The notes: a model not told the origin generated them from the letters alone. A stretch of 5,746 nt of DNA from an uncultured Sphingomonadales bacterium (GCA_903911985.1 CAIWFP010000009.1:1-5746); one strand, 5' to 3'. Counted from the stretch's first letter, positions 1 to 5,592 are shown. Made by a program: numbers and translations.

Positions 1-1
1 C

Positions 2-91
2 CGCCCGGCCCCTCCCCGCACAAAAATCGCCCAGCCGGTGATCCAACCCCCACCCCCGCCGTATAACCAGAGCGAGGGTGGCCCCGGGTGA
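2..91 (+). CDS. possible C-terminal tail of an upstream gene, cut by the window edge
   Basis: Reading from base 2, the frame stays open for 29 codons and ends at a TGA at 89-91. The translation is proline-rich (it includes IAQPVIQPPPPPYNQSEG), and roughly three quarters of its codons end in G or C, as in the real genes here. This fits a flexible C-terminal tail of a + strand gene beginning outside the window, but no family can be recognised. Two rivals occupy the same bases: frame 1 ends at a TAA at 64-66, and a minus-strand frame starting with ATG at 144-142 stays open to base 1 (48 codons). The fragment is too short to choose with certainty. Confidence 0.2.
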   Translation, partial: RPAPPRTKIAQPVIQPPPPPYNQSEGGPG

Positions 92-295
92 CGGCACGTA
101 GCGTGGACCGCGCGCCCCACCCGCTCCCCCCCCTCGCAACCCATGCAACCCGCCAACCGCCGCCCCGAACCTGAACAAACCCTGCAAGCCCGCTTCCAAA
201 TCCGTTCACCTAACAAACCTTAAACATGAACACATCGAAGGCGAATCGCTAAAGGGGCAATCCCGCCCACCGGCCATCCGCCCCGGAGACAGGTC
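92..295. other. C-rich intergenic region with leader of the 296 gene
   Basis: No convincing gene lies here. The + strand is markedly C-rich, with a run of eight C at 126-133. An AT-richer stretch at about 194-232 is the likeliest promoter area for the downstream gene, but I cannot pick a convincing -35/-10 pair. A mini-ORF of eight codons (ATG at 226, TAA at 250-252) sits in the leader without a visible Shine-Dalgarno sequence and is probably chance. Confidence 0.5.
285..295 (+). promoter_or_regulatory. ribosome binding site of the 296 gene
   Basis: GGAG at 285-288 lies 7 bases upstream of the ATG at 296, a normal Shine-Dalgarno spacing. This supports the chosen start for the exported Gly/Tyr-rich protein. 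Confidence 0.7.
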
Positions 296-802
296 ATGCA
301 AAGCTTCATCAAAAAGGCCACACTGGCCACGGCGCTGGCGGCAACGGCGATCACCGGTCTGGCGGCCAGTGCGTCCCCGGCGCAGGCCCGCGACTTCCAC
401 GGCGGCGGCGGCTATCACGGCGGCGGCTATCGGGGCGGCATCATCGGCTTGGGCCTTGGCGCGGCCATCGCCTCCAGCAACCAGCCCCGCTACGAGGAGC
501 CCGCCCAGGTCTACTACGCCCCGCCTCAGGCCTATTACGCCCCGCCTGTCGCCTATGTGGTCAGCCCGCAATGGGTCTGGCGCGATGGTTTCTACTGGGA
601 CAACTGGGGCCACCGCTACTTCCGCGACGGCCGCCCCTTCGTCGAAGGCTACGCGCGCGGCGGATATCAGGGTGGCTATGAGGGTGGATATCGCGGCGGT
701 TATGGTGGCAGCTATCACGGCGGCAACTACGGCGGCAACTACGGCGACCGGGGCGAGGGCGGACGCGAACACCACGAATGGCGCGGCCGTGGCGGCTACT
801 AA
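296..802 (+). CDS. exported glycine/tyrosine-rich protein of unknown function
   Basis: The product has 168 residues. Residues 1-31 form a classical Sec signal peptide: a basic start (K6, K7), an Ala/Thr-rich hydrophobic core, and an AQA cleavage site before R32. The mature part begins with a Gly/His/Tyr stretch (about 34-47), then a small glycine-spaced hydrophobic segment (GGIIGLGLGAAIASS, 47-61), a Tyr/Pro segment with two YYAPP motifs (73-84), and a Trp/Tyr-rich block, WVWRDGFYWDNWGHRYFRDG (93-112). From 121 to the end it is low-complexity GGY/GGN repeats finishing with charged and His residues. The protein is probably periplasmic or outer-surface. Similar small Gly-rich exported proteins are common in alphaproteobacteria, but I cannot assign a named family or function. 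The start is fixed by GGAG seven bases upstream. It appears to be a single-gene unit, followed by strong RNA structure. Confidence 0.8.
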   Translation: MQSFIKKATLATALAATAITGLAASASPAQARDFHGGGGYHGGGYRGGIIGLGLGAAIASSNQPRYEEPAQVYYAPPQAYYAPPVAYVVSPQWVWRDGFYWDNWGHRYFRDGRPFVEGYARGGYQGGYEGGYRGGYGGSYHGGNYGGNYGDRGEGGREHHEWRGRGGY

Positions 803-803
803 T

Positions 804-840
804 ACCTGACTGCGATGAGCTTGACTCATCGCAGTAAGGT
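804..840 (+). terminator. long perfect hairpin just after the exported-protein gene
   Basis: ACTGCGATGAG (809-819) pairs perfectly with 825-835 across the 5-base loop CTTGA. The helix can extend by ACCT/AGGT (804-807 with 837-840) across one mismatch. It starts only two bases after the TAA, so it belongs to the 3' end of that transcript. It lacks a U-tract, so it is a weak intrinsic terminator at best; protection of the mRNA 3' end or an RNA processing site is as likely. Confidence 0.5.
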
Positions 841-1037
841 TAAGCCCGTGCGGCGACTGAGCATTTCCAAGCTGTGATGCGTGAGCATCTCAGCAGCTTG
901 GTAAAAGCCGCCGCTCACTGCTGATTGTTCTCTCCCGGTGCCTGCCTCCCCCTTCCGGCAGGCACCACAACCTCGGGGTTCAACCCCAGGGCGCATGGCA
1001 AGCCAATCCCCCCCGGCGGCCATGCGCCCCTTTTTTT
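836..1037 (+). ncRNA. candidate structured small RNA or 3'-UTR-derived RNA
   Basis: This stretch of about 200 bases has no convincing reading frame but folds into consecutive + strand hairpins. First comes a compound stem at about 850-914, with GCGGC/GCCGC outside, CCAAGCTG (867-874) with CAGCTTGG (894-901) inside, and GATGC/GCATC (876-880/885-889) at the tip. Next is a perfect 10-bp stem, GGTGCCTGCC (937-946) with 957-966, bearing a C-rich 10-base loop, then a short GGGGT/ACCCC hairpin (975-987). The last element is an intrinsic terminator. Orderly stems with C-rich loops and a U7 tail are what a trans-acting RNA looks like. No clear promoter of its own was found; release from the 3' end of the upstream mRNA is possible. 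I could not match it to a known RNA family. Confidence 0.4.
989..1037 (+). terminator. intrinsic (rho-independent) terminator, + strand
   Basis: GGGCGCATGGC (989-999) pairs perfectly over 11 bp with 1019-1029, with a 19-base C-rich loop. The stem is followed one base later by seven T (1031-1037). The U-tract is on the + strand only, so it ends rightward transcription from the exported-protein gene or RNA region, not the leftward glycosyltransferase gene that stops at 1056. Confidence 0.85.
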
Positions 1038-1055
1038 ACTCTAATTCCCCCCCGC

Positions 1056-2234
1056 CTATTTCCCCACCGAAGACCCAGCCTGCGCCACGCCGCTGCGCTT
1101 GGCGACGATAGCGCACACCCCGTCCATAATCGCGTTGGCGGCGGATTTGGGAAAGAACGGCGCAATCCGCTTGAGACAGGCCCGCACCACTTTCGCCCGG
1201 TCGGCCCACAGCCTCGGCGCCGCCTCCAGCGCGGCGGCCAGATCTGCCAAATCGTCGCAGGCCACCACCGTGCCGCAACTGGATTTCTCCACCAGTTCCG
1301 GCACGCATCCGCAACGGTCCGATACAATCACCGGGCAACCGAAATGCAGCGCCTCGTTCACCACCAGCCCCCACGGCTCGCTGTGGCTGGGCAGCACCAT
1401 GGCGGTTGCCTCCAGATAATTGGCATAGAGCCTTTCCTTGGACTGGCCTCCGGTAAACTCCACCAGATCCGCCACCCCCAGCTCTTCCGCCAGCGCCTCC
1501 AGCTCGGCCCGCTGCGGCCCATTGCCCACCAGCCGCAGCCTGCCCCCCGGCATGGCGCCCCTGACTTGCGCAAAGGCGCGGATCAGCACATCCAGCCGCT
1601 TTTCCGGCGAGAGCCGCCCGACATAAAGGAACAGCGGCGCCCCATCGGCAGGCGCCCTCTGCGCCCTCAACTCCGGAATTTCGCTGGCCTTGTAATCATC
1701 CGGCAAGGCGGCGGCCTGACAGCGCAAAAACGTGTGGTCGAGCGGCACCCCCAGCGAACACACATAATCCTGCGCGCGCTGGCCATAACAGAACACATAA
1801 TCGCACAGCCAGAAGCTCAACCGCTTCACCAGATTTTTCCACCAGATGTGGGGCCGGTCAAAGGCGGTGGAATCGCAAAACACCGCGCGCGGTTTGCGGC
1901 GCAGCCACAGCACAAAGGCCTGCGCCATATATTCCGGCTGATGATATCCGGCCAGCACCACCATATCGGCCCGCGTGGTCGCCGCCCGCCGCACGCCCGC
2001 CCAAATCAGCTTCCACGTCGGCACGGCGGAATATACGCCCTTGAACAGCAAGGTCATCGGATAGCGGTGCCGCGACATATCGACCTGCGACAGCCCCACC
2101 CGGTCGCTCTCGGTCTCGGCGATCTGGATGACCGAGAGGTCAATCCCGCGCTCGCCGCACAGCTGCGCCATCTGCGAGAACACCCCGGCCTTATAGTTCG
2201 ACCAGAGAATATTATGCCACACTTCGAGTTTCAC
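1056..2234 (-). CDS. GT4-family glycosyltransferase (GT-B fold), donor unknown
   Basis: With a GTG start at 2234-2232 the product has 392 residues, normal for GT4 enzymes. The N-terminal acceptor domain begins immediately (VKLEVWHNILWSNYKAGVF, 1-19). The C-terminal nucleotide-sugar domain carries the expected landmarks: LYVGRLSPEKRLDVLIRAF (203-221) with donor-phosphate residues R207 and K212, RLRLVGNGP (232-240), and the E-x7-E motif at E286/E294 within SEPWGLVVNEAL. It should transfer a sugar from a nucleotide donor with retention of configuration, in the cytoplasm or at the inner face of the inner membrane. Neither sugar nor acceptor can be read from the sequence. The frame is open a further 107 codons upstream, but that part is low-complexity (Ser-Trp-Ala repeats from a 12-bp DNA repeat) and lacks family features, so I prefer the GTG. 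Shine-Dalgarno pairing there is weak. The stop is TAG at 1058-1056. Confidence 0.85.
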   Translation of the reverse strand: MKLEVWHNILWSNYKAGVFSQMAQLCGERGIDLSVIQIAETESDRVGLSQVDMSRHRYPMTLLFKGVYSAVPTWKLIWAGVRRAATTRADMVVLAGYHQPEYMAQAFVLWLRRKPRAVFCDSTAFDRPHIWWKNLVKRLSFWLCDYVFCYGQRAQDYVCSLGVPLDHTFLRCQAAALPDDYKASEIPELRAQRAPADGAPLFLYVGRLSPEKRLDVLIRAFAQVRGAMPGGRLRLVGNGPQRAELEALAEELGVADLVEFTGGQSKERLYANYLEATAMVLPSHSEPWGLVVNEALHFGCPVIVSDRCGCVPELVEKSSCGTVVACDDLADLAAALEAAPRLWADRAKVVRACLKRIAPFFPKSAANAIMDGVCAIVAKRSGVAQAGSSVGK

Positions 2235-2608
2235 GCTTTTGTTCTTTCGCCCGGCAAGGCCGTTCCCGACCGTCCGGCGCCGCCAGCCACTGGCCCAGCC
2301 ACTGGCCCAGCTACTGGCCCAGCTACTGGCAACAACGATCCGGCCACCGCCAAAATTCCCCCGGCAGAGGCGCCGGTCACCAATATACCCATCGTCGAAC
2401 GCCCCCGCTCCATCACTCCTGCCTCTACGGGCATAAAGTGAAATTCCGGCGGCAAATCCACCGTCCGCAGCCAAGGTTGGGCAACCCGCCAAGGGGAAAA
2501 AGCCCGACTCCGCTCCAGTTCCCGGCATAACACCATGCTGCGCCTGCGAAAGCAAACGGAACCCCGGCTACAATCGCCCAACAACAAACAAAATGCCCCC
2601 CTCGTCAA
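2231..2608 (-). CDS. doubtful small ORF overlapping the glycosyltransferase start
   Basis: A minus-strand frame of up to 125 codons (TTG at 2608, several internal ATGs) ends in a TGA at 2233-2231. That stop overlaps the GTG of the glycosyltransferase as GTGA, the arrangement seen in translationally coupled genes. The product contains MGILVTGASAGGILAVAGSL followed by four GPVA-type repeats encoded by the 12-bp DNA repeat. Against it, by rough hand count only about 60% of its codons end in G or C, well below the neighbouring genes, and no family is recognisable. The overlap could be coincidence. A shorter form starting at one of the internal ATGs is also possible. Confidence 0.2.
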   Translation of the reverse strand: MTRGAFCLLLGDCSRGSVCFRRRSMVLCRELERSRAFSPWRVAQPWLRTVDLPPEFHFMPVEAGVMERGRSTMGILVTGASAGGILAVAGSLLPVAGPVAGPVAGPVAGGAGRSGTALPGERTKA

Positions 2609-2638
2609 ATCCTCAGCCCAAGGCTATGGGCAAGCGCC
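2235..2638. promoter_or_regulatory. divergent intergenic region between two glycosyltransferase genes
   Basis: This 404-base gap separates the leftward and rightward transferases and must carry control signals for both unless the doubtful small ORF is real. It is less GC-biased than its flanks. For the rightward gene, TACAAT at 2569-2574 matches the -10 consensus at five of six positions, but no good -35 sits at the right distance. On the minus strand, TTGACG at 2608-2603 resembles a -35 without a matching -10. Apart from the 12-bp repeat nothing else stands out. Confidence 0.4.
2285..2330. repeat. 12-bp tandem repeat, 3.8 copies
   Basis: The unit AGCCACTGGCCC occurs at 2285-2296 and 2297-2308. 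AGCTACTGGCCC follows at 2309-2320, and a 10-base partial copy at 2321-2330. The copies differ only by C/T at the fourth base. The repeat lies about 50 bases upstream of the leftward glycosyltransferase start. Because 12 is a multiple of three, copy number changes would not shift any frame reading through it. Confidence 0.9.
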
Positions 2639-3880
2639 ATGAGCCCCACCGCCTCGCCAATGCCGCCCACCGGCCTGCCCACTGCCCCGCAAACGGGCAC
2701 CAAAGACCTGCGCGTTGCCCTGTTCAGCGGCAATTACAATTACGTGCGCGATGGCGCCAACCAGTCGCTCAACCGGCTGGTTGGCTATCTGCTGCGGCAA
2801 GGTGCCAGCGTGCGGGTCTATTCGCCGGTGGTGGAAAATCCGGCGTTCCCCCCCACCGGTGATCTGGTGGATGTCCCGGCCTTCGCCATACCCGGCCGTT
2901 CGGAATACCGCGTGCCCAGCGGCCTGCCGCGCCGCGTGCGGGAAGATCTCGAAGCCTTCGCGCCCAATGTCGTCCATGTCTCCTCGCCGGACATCACCGC
3001 CCACTGCGCGGTCAGCTGGGCGCGAAAGCGCGGCCTGCCGGTTCTGGCCAGCGTCCACACCCGCTTCGACACCTACCCGCGCTATTATCATCTGGGCTGG
3101 GTGGAGCCGGTTATCACCGCCCTGCTGCGCCGCTTTTATCGCCACTGCGACGCGCTGGTGGCCCCCTCGGAAAGCTTCGCCGCAATCCTGCGCGAGCAGC
3201 GGATGAACTACGACGTCTCCATCTGGTCACGCGGCGTGGAACGCGACCTGTTCAACCCCGCCCGGCGCGATCTCGCCTGGCGCCGCGCGCTGGGCATCGC
3301 CGATGACGAGGTGGTCATCGGCTTTTTCTCCCGCCTCGTCATGGAAAAGGGGCTGGATGTCTTCGCCGACGCGATAGACGCCCTGCGCGCCCGTGGCGAA
3401 ACCCCGGGCAAGCCCTTCCGCGTGCTCATCGTGGGCGAAGGCCCCGCAGGCGAATGGCTCGCCACCCGCCTCAACGCGCTTACCCCGGGCAACGCCCCCG
3501 GCGCCATTTTCACCGGTTTCCTCTCCGGCCCAGATCTCGCCCGCGCCGTCGCCAGCATGGACCTGCTGTTCTTCCCGTCCATCACCGAAACCTTCGGCAA
3601 CGTCACGCTGGAGGCGATGGCCTGCGGCCTGCCCGTGGTCGCCGCCAACGCCACCGGCAGCGACAGCCTCGTCCTCGATCACCAGACCGGCCGCCTCATC
3701 ACCCCGGGCGACATCCCCGCCTATGCCGAGGCCCTCGCCGCCTACCTCGCCGACCAACCCCTGCGCGCCGCCCACGGCACCGCCGGCGAAGCCCGCTCGC
3801 GCGAATTCTCCTGGGACCGCATCAACCAAACCGTGGCCGATACCTACGCAAGGCTGATTGAAGCGAAGAAGCAGGTTTAA
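2639..3880 (+). CDS. GT4-family glycosyltransferase, MgtA/alpha-mannosyltransferase-like
   Basis: The product has 413 residues and is full length. After a Pro/Thr-rich leader (1-22), the GT-B fold begins with KDLRVALFSGNYNYVRDGAN (22-41), continuing with LNRLVGYLLRQGASVRVYSP (44-63); the strand-loop-helix with DG is typical of lipid- or mannosyl-transferring GT4 enzymes. SVHTRFDTYPRYY (138-150) matches the HTxF region of the MgtA/SqdX-like group. The donor domain shows FFSRLVMEKGLD (229-240; R232, K237), VLIVGEGP (262-269) and E-x7-E at E317/E325 in ITETFGNVTLEAMACGLPVV. It probably transfers hexose or mannose to a lipid or polysaccharide acceptor at the inner membrane; the sugar is inference. 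ATG 2639 has only a weak Shine-Dalgarno; ATG 2660 (residue 8) is an alternative, and both lie before the conserved fold. It is divergent from the other transferase and not in an operon within the window. The stop is TAA. Confidence 0.88.
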   Translation: MSPTASPMPPTGLPTAPQTGTKDLRVALFSGNYNYVRDGANQSLNRLVGYLLRQGASVRVYSPVVENPAFPPTGDLVDVPAFAIPGRSEYRVPSGLPRRVREDLEAFAPNVVHVSSPDITAHCAVSWARKRGLPVLASVHTRFDTYPRYYHLGWVEPVITALLRRFYRHCDALVAPSESFAAILREQRMNYDVSIWSRGVERDLFNPARRDLAWRRALGIADDEVVIGFFSRLVMEKGLDVFADAIDALRARGETPGKPFRVLIVGEGPAGEWLATRLNALTPGNAPGAIFTGFLSGPDLARAVASMDLLFFPSITETFGNVTLEAMACGLPVVAANATGSDSLVLDHQTGRLITPGDIPAYAEALAAYLADQPLRAAHGTAGEARSREFSWDRINQTVADTYARLIEAKKQV

Positions 3881-3884
3881 GGGT

Positions 3885-3916
3885 AAAGAGAAGATGCGAG
3901 GGTGTTACACCCTCGC
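3885..3916. terminator. 9-bp perfect hairpin between convergent genes
   Basis: GCGAGGGTG (3896-3904) pairs perfectly with CACCCTCGC (3908-3916) over the loop TTA, starting 15 bases after the glycosyltransferase stop codon. On the + strand no T-tract follows. On the minus strand the stem is followed by a pyrimidine-rich, T-rich stretch (ATCTTCTCTTT, 3895-3885), so it may work better against leftward read-through from rarA. A terminator serving both directions is plausible. Confidence 0.45.
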
Positions 3917-3950
3917 GCTCCCATTACTTGTCATGCTCAGTGCGTCATCT

Positions 3951-3998
3951 GCGGCGGGGCGCCCTGCCGCGAAGCGGCTTTAAAGCCTGCGGCGCCGC
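3951..3998. repeat. cluster of three palindromes (REP-like)
   Basis: Three palindromes lie nearly end to end: a GC-only 20-mer at 3951-3970, perfect except for one G/T wobble pair; the perfect GGCTTTAAAGCC at 3976-3987; and the perfect GCGGCGCCGC at 3989-3998. An alternative stem GCCGC-GAA-GCGGC (3966-3978) competes with the first two. Such compact GC-rich intergenic dyads resemble REP/BIME-type elements, but family membership needs other genomic copies to show. Confidence 0.6.
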
Positions 3999-4061
3999 GA
4001 ACTTGCGGGTAACCGAACCCCCGGTGCGACAAAGACATTAATGGCAGCGCCAGAGGGCGGG

Positions 4062-4172
4062 TCTGTGGGTCGCATCGTGTTTCACACGATACTCGGCGTG
4101 TCTGTGGGTCGCATCGTGTTTCACACGATACTCGGCGTGTCTATGGGTCGCATCGTGTTTCACACGATACTC
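4062..4172. repeat. 39-bp tandem repeat, three copies, each with a hairpin
   Basis: Units at 4062-4100 and 4101-4139 are identical. The third, at 4140-4172, has one change (G to A at 4143) and diverges after 33 bases. Each unit contains the perfect inverted repeat ATCGTGT-TTC-ACACGAT (4074-4090, 4113-4129, 4152-4168), flanked by GGGTCGC and ACTC. The array lies just beyond the rarA stop codon, between two convergent genes. The stems have no U-tract on either strand, so they are not ordinary intrinsic terminators. Translated on the + strand it gives a 13-residue repeat (SVGRIVFHTILGV), but that frame runs on antisense to rarA and I do not consider it coding. Confidence 0.9.
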
Positions 4173-4186
4173 CCGGTCCCTCGTAC

Positions 4187-4220
4187 CTACCCCTCAAACC
4201 CTACCCTTCAAAACCTACTC
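4187..4220. repeat. short imperfect 14-bp repeat at the rarA 3' end
   Basis: CTACCCCTCAAACC (4187-4200) is followed by CTACCCTTCAAAAC (4201-4214) and a partial CTACTC (4215-4220). The last partial copy includes the rarA stop codon (CTA on the + strand, TAG on the coding strand). This looks like local slippage at the 3' end of the gene. Confidence 0.45.
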
Positions 4221-5552
4221 ATCCCCGCCCCCACGCTCCCGGCGTTTCCTGTCCCACCACTCCATCCGCCGCAGCACCTCGCGCTCGAACCCGCGCTCCA
4301 CGGGGCGATACCACTCGCGGGCTTCCATTCCTTCGGGCCAGTAATTCGCGCCAGAAAACCCGTCCGGCGCGTCGTGGTCATAAGCATAGCCCTTGCCATA
4401 GCCGATATCCTTCATCAGCCTGGTCGGCGCGTTCAGAATATTGTCGGGCGGCGCCAGCGATCCGGTCTCGCGCGCGGCGGCAAAACTGGCCTTCTGCGCC
4501 ACATAGGCCGCGTTCGATTTAGGCGCCGTCGCCAGATAAAGGCAGGCCTGCACAATCGCCAGCTCCCCCTCGGGGGACCCCAGAAACTGATAGGCATCCT
4601 TGGCGGCAAGGCATTGCACCAGCGCCTGCGGATCAGCCAGTCCCACATCTTCCGAGGCGAACCGCACCAGCCGCCGCAGCAGGAACAAAGGCTCCTCCCC
4701 CGCCGTCAACATCCGCGCCAGCCAGTACAGCGCCGCCTGCGCATCCGAGCCGCGCAAGGACTTATGCAGGGCCGAGATCAGGTTGTAATGCCCGTCCCTG
4801 TCCTTGTCATAGACCGCCACCCGCCGCTGCAAAAACTGCCCCAACCCGGCGGGGTCCAGCGGCGCAAACAGGCTCGCGCCATAGAGCGTCTCGACCTGAT
4901 TGAGCAGAAACCGCCCATCGCCATCGGCACTGGCCACCAGCGCCTCGCGCGCCGCTTGCGTCAGCGGCAGCGCCACCCCTTCCGCCTCCTCGGCCCGCCC
5001 CAGCAAAGTCGCCAGAGCCTCCGCCGACAGCCGGTGCAAAATCAACACCTGCGCCCGGCTCAGCAAGGCCGCGTTCAGCGCGAAACTGGGGTTCTCCGTC
5101 GTCGCCCCCACCAGCGTGACGACGCCCTTCTCCACGTAAGGCAGGAAGCCATCCTGCTGCGCCCGGTTGAACCGATGGATCTCGTCGACGAACAACAGCG
5201 TGCGCCGCCCATGCATGGCCAGCGCCCCTTCCGCCTCGGCAAAGGCCTTCTTCAAATCCGCCACGCCCGAAAACACCGCCGAAATCGCCGCGAAGCGCAT
5301 GCCCACGGCATCGGCCAGCAGCCGGGCGATGGTGGTCTTGCCCGTCCCCGGCGGCCCCCACAGAATGATCGAGGACAGACGCCCCGCCGCCACCATCCGG
5401 CCTATCGCGCCTTCCGGCCCGGTCAGATGCTCCTGCCCCACCACCTCGGCAAGGATTGCTGGCCGCAAGCGTTCAGCCAGCGGGGCCGCCAGCGCACCCC
5501 CGGGGGACACAGGCCGCGCCACATCGTCATCGGAAGCAAAAAGATCGGCCAT
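4215..5552 (-). CDS. rarA: replication-associated recombination protein A (RarA/MgsA), AAA+ ATPase
   Basis: With ATG 5552-5550 the product has 445 residues, the usual length for this clamp-loader-like family (RarA/MgsA in bacteria, Mgs1/WRNIP1 in eukaryotes), which acts at stalled replication forks with SSB. The N-terminus has PLAERLRPAILAEVVGQEHL (24-43). Walker A is GPPGTGKT (66-73), Walker B LLFVDEIHRF (119-128), sensor 1 VGATTENPSF (148-157), the arginine finger lies in LLSRAQ (R166), and sensor 2 is GDGR (R214). The C-terminal tetramerisation region shows KDRDGHYNLISALHKSLRGS (250-269), FASEDVGLADPQAL (298-311) and a conserved tail with WYRPVERGFE. All catalytic residues are present, so it should be active. 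The frame is open 27 codons further upstream, but MADLF is the usual kind of start and the extension overlaps the promoter area. The gene is convergent with the glycosyltransferase and divergent from the tRNA. Confidence 0.96.
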   Translation of the reverse strand: MADLFASDDDVARPVSPGGALAAPLAERLRPAILAEVVGQEHLTGPEGAIGRMVAAGRLSSIILWGPPGTGKTTIARLLADAVGMRFAAISAVFSGVADLKKAFAEAEGALAMHGRRTLLFVDEIHRFNRAQQDGFLPYVEKGVVTLVGATTENPSFALNAALLSRAQVLILHRLSAEALATLLGRAEEAEGVALPLTQAAREALVASADGDGRFLLNQVETLYGASLFAPLDPAGLGQFLQRRVAVYDKDRDGHYNLISALHKSLRGSDAQAALYWLARMLTAGEEPLFLLRRLVRFASEDVGLADPQALVQCLAAKDAYQFLGSPEGELAIVQACLYLATAPKSNAAYVAQKASFAAARETGSLAPPDNILNAPTRLMKDIGYGKGYAYDHDAPDGFSGANYWPEGMEAREWYRPVERGFEREVLRRMEWWDRKRRERGGGDE

Positions 5553-5559
5553 CCCCCAC

Positions 5560-5589
5560 AGGATAGCCCAAGCCCGCACCCTTTGTAAG
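5560..5589 (-). promoter_or_regulatory. possible rarA promoter
   Basis: On the minus strand, CTTACA (5589-5584; four of six to -35) and TATCCT (5565-5560; four of six to -10) are 18 bases apart. Transcription would then begin at about 5553, directly at the ATG, giving a leaderless or nearly leaderless mRNA. The only Shine-Dalgarno candidate is the G-run directly against the ATG, too close to be normal, which fits that idea. Both boxes are weak. Confidence 0.3.
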
Positions 5590-5592
5590 ACA

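Noticed and set aside
226..252. Eight-codon leader peptide ORF upstream of the exported-protein gene
   Set aside because: It has no Shine-Dalgarno sequence, no run of regulatory codons and no attenuator-like alternative stem nearby.
206..829. Minus-strand 207-codon frame opposite the exported-protein gene
   Set aside because: Its Ala/Val-rich translation is the mirror of the Gly-rich codons on the + strand. The + strand frame has a signal peptide and a ribosome binding site.
821..849. TTGACT at 821-826 as the -35 box of a dedicated small-RNA promoter
   Set aside because: No -10-like sequence lies 16-18 bases downstream, and the hexamer is part of the loop and right arm of the 809-835 hairpin.
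840..1037. Known RNA identity such as 6S RNA or a tmRNA piece, because GGGGTTCAACCCC (975-987) resembles a T-arm or the small hairpin near the 6S bubble
   Set aside because: The arms do not form the single long rod of 6S RNA. The T-arm-like piece has the wrong stem and loop sizes, and no acceptor stem with CCA accompanies it.
1344..2441. Long + strand open frame (365 codons) opposite the leftward glycosyltransferase
   Set aside because: It is antisense to a gene with clear GT4 motifs, its translation is Arg/His/Pro-rich without family features, and there is no ribosome binding site.
2235..2555. N-terminal extension of the leftward glycosyltransferase (107 codons)
   Set aside because: It is low-complexity, includes Ser-Trp-Ala repeats produced by the 12-bp DNA repeat, and shows less GC bias. 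The conserved fold begins right at the GTG at 2234, giving normal family length.
4062..4172. CRISPR array
   Set aside because: The three units are contiguous, with no variable spacers between repeats and no cas genes nearby.
4041..5588. Long + strand open frame (515 codons), including the 13-residue repeat SVGRIVFHTILGV
   Set aside because: It runs antisense through rarA, which has all its catalytic motifs. The translation is Arg/Gln/Pro/His-rich noise, as expected opposite a high-GC gene.
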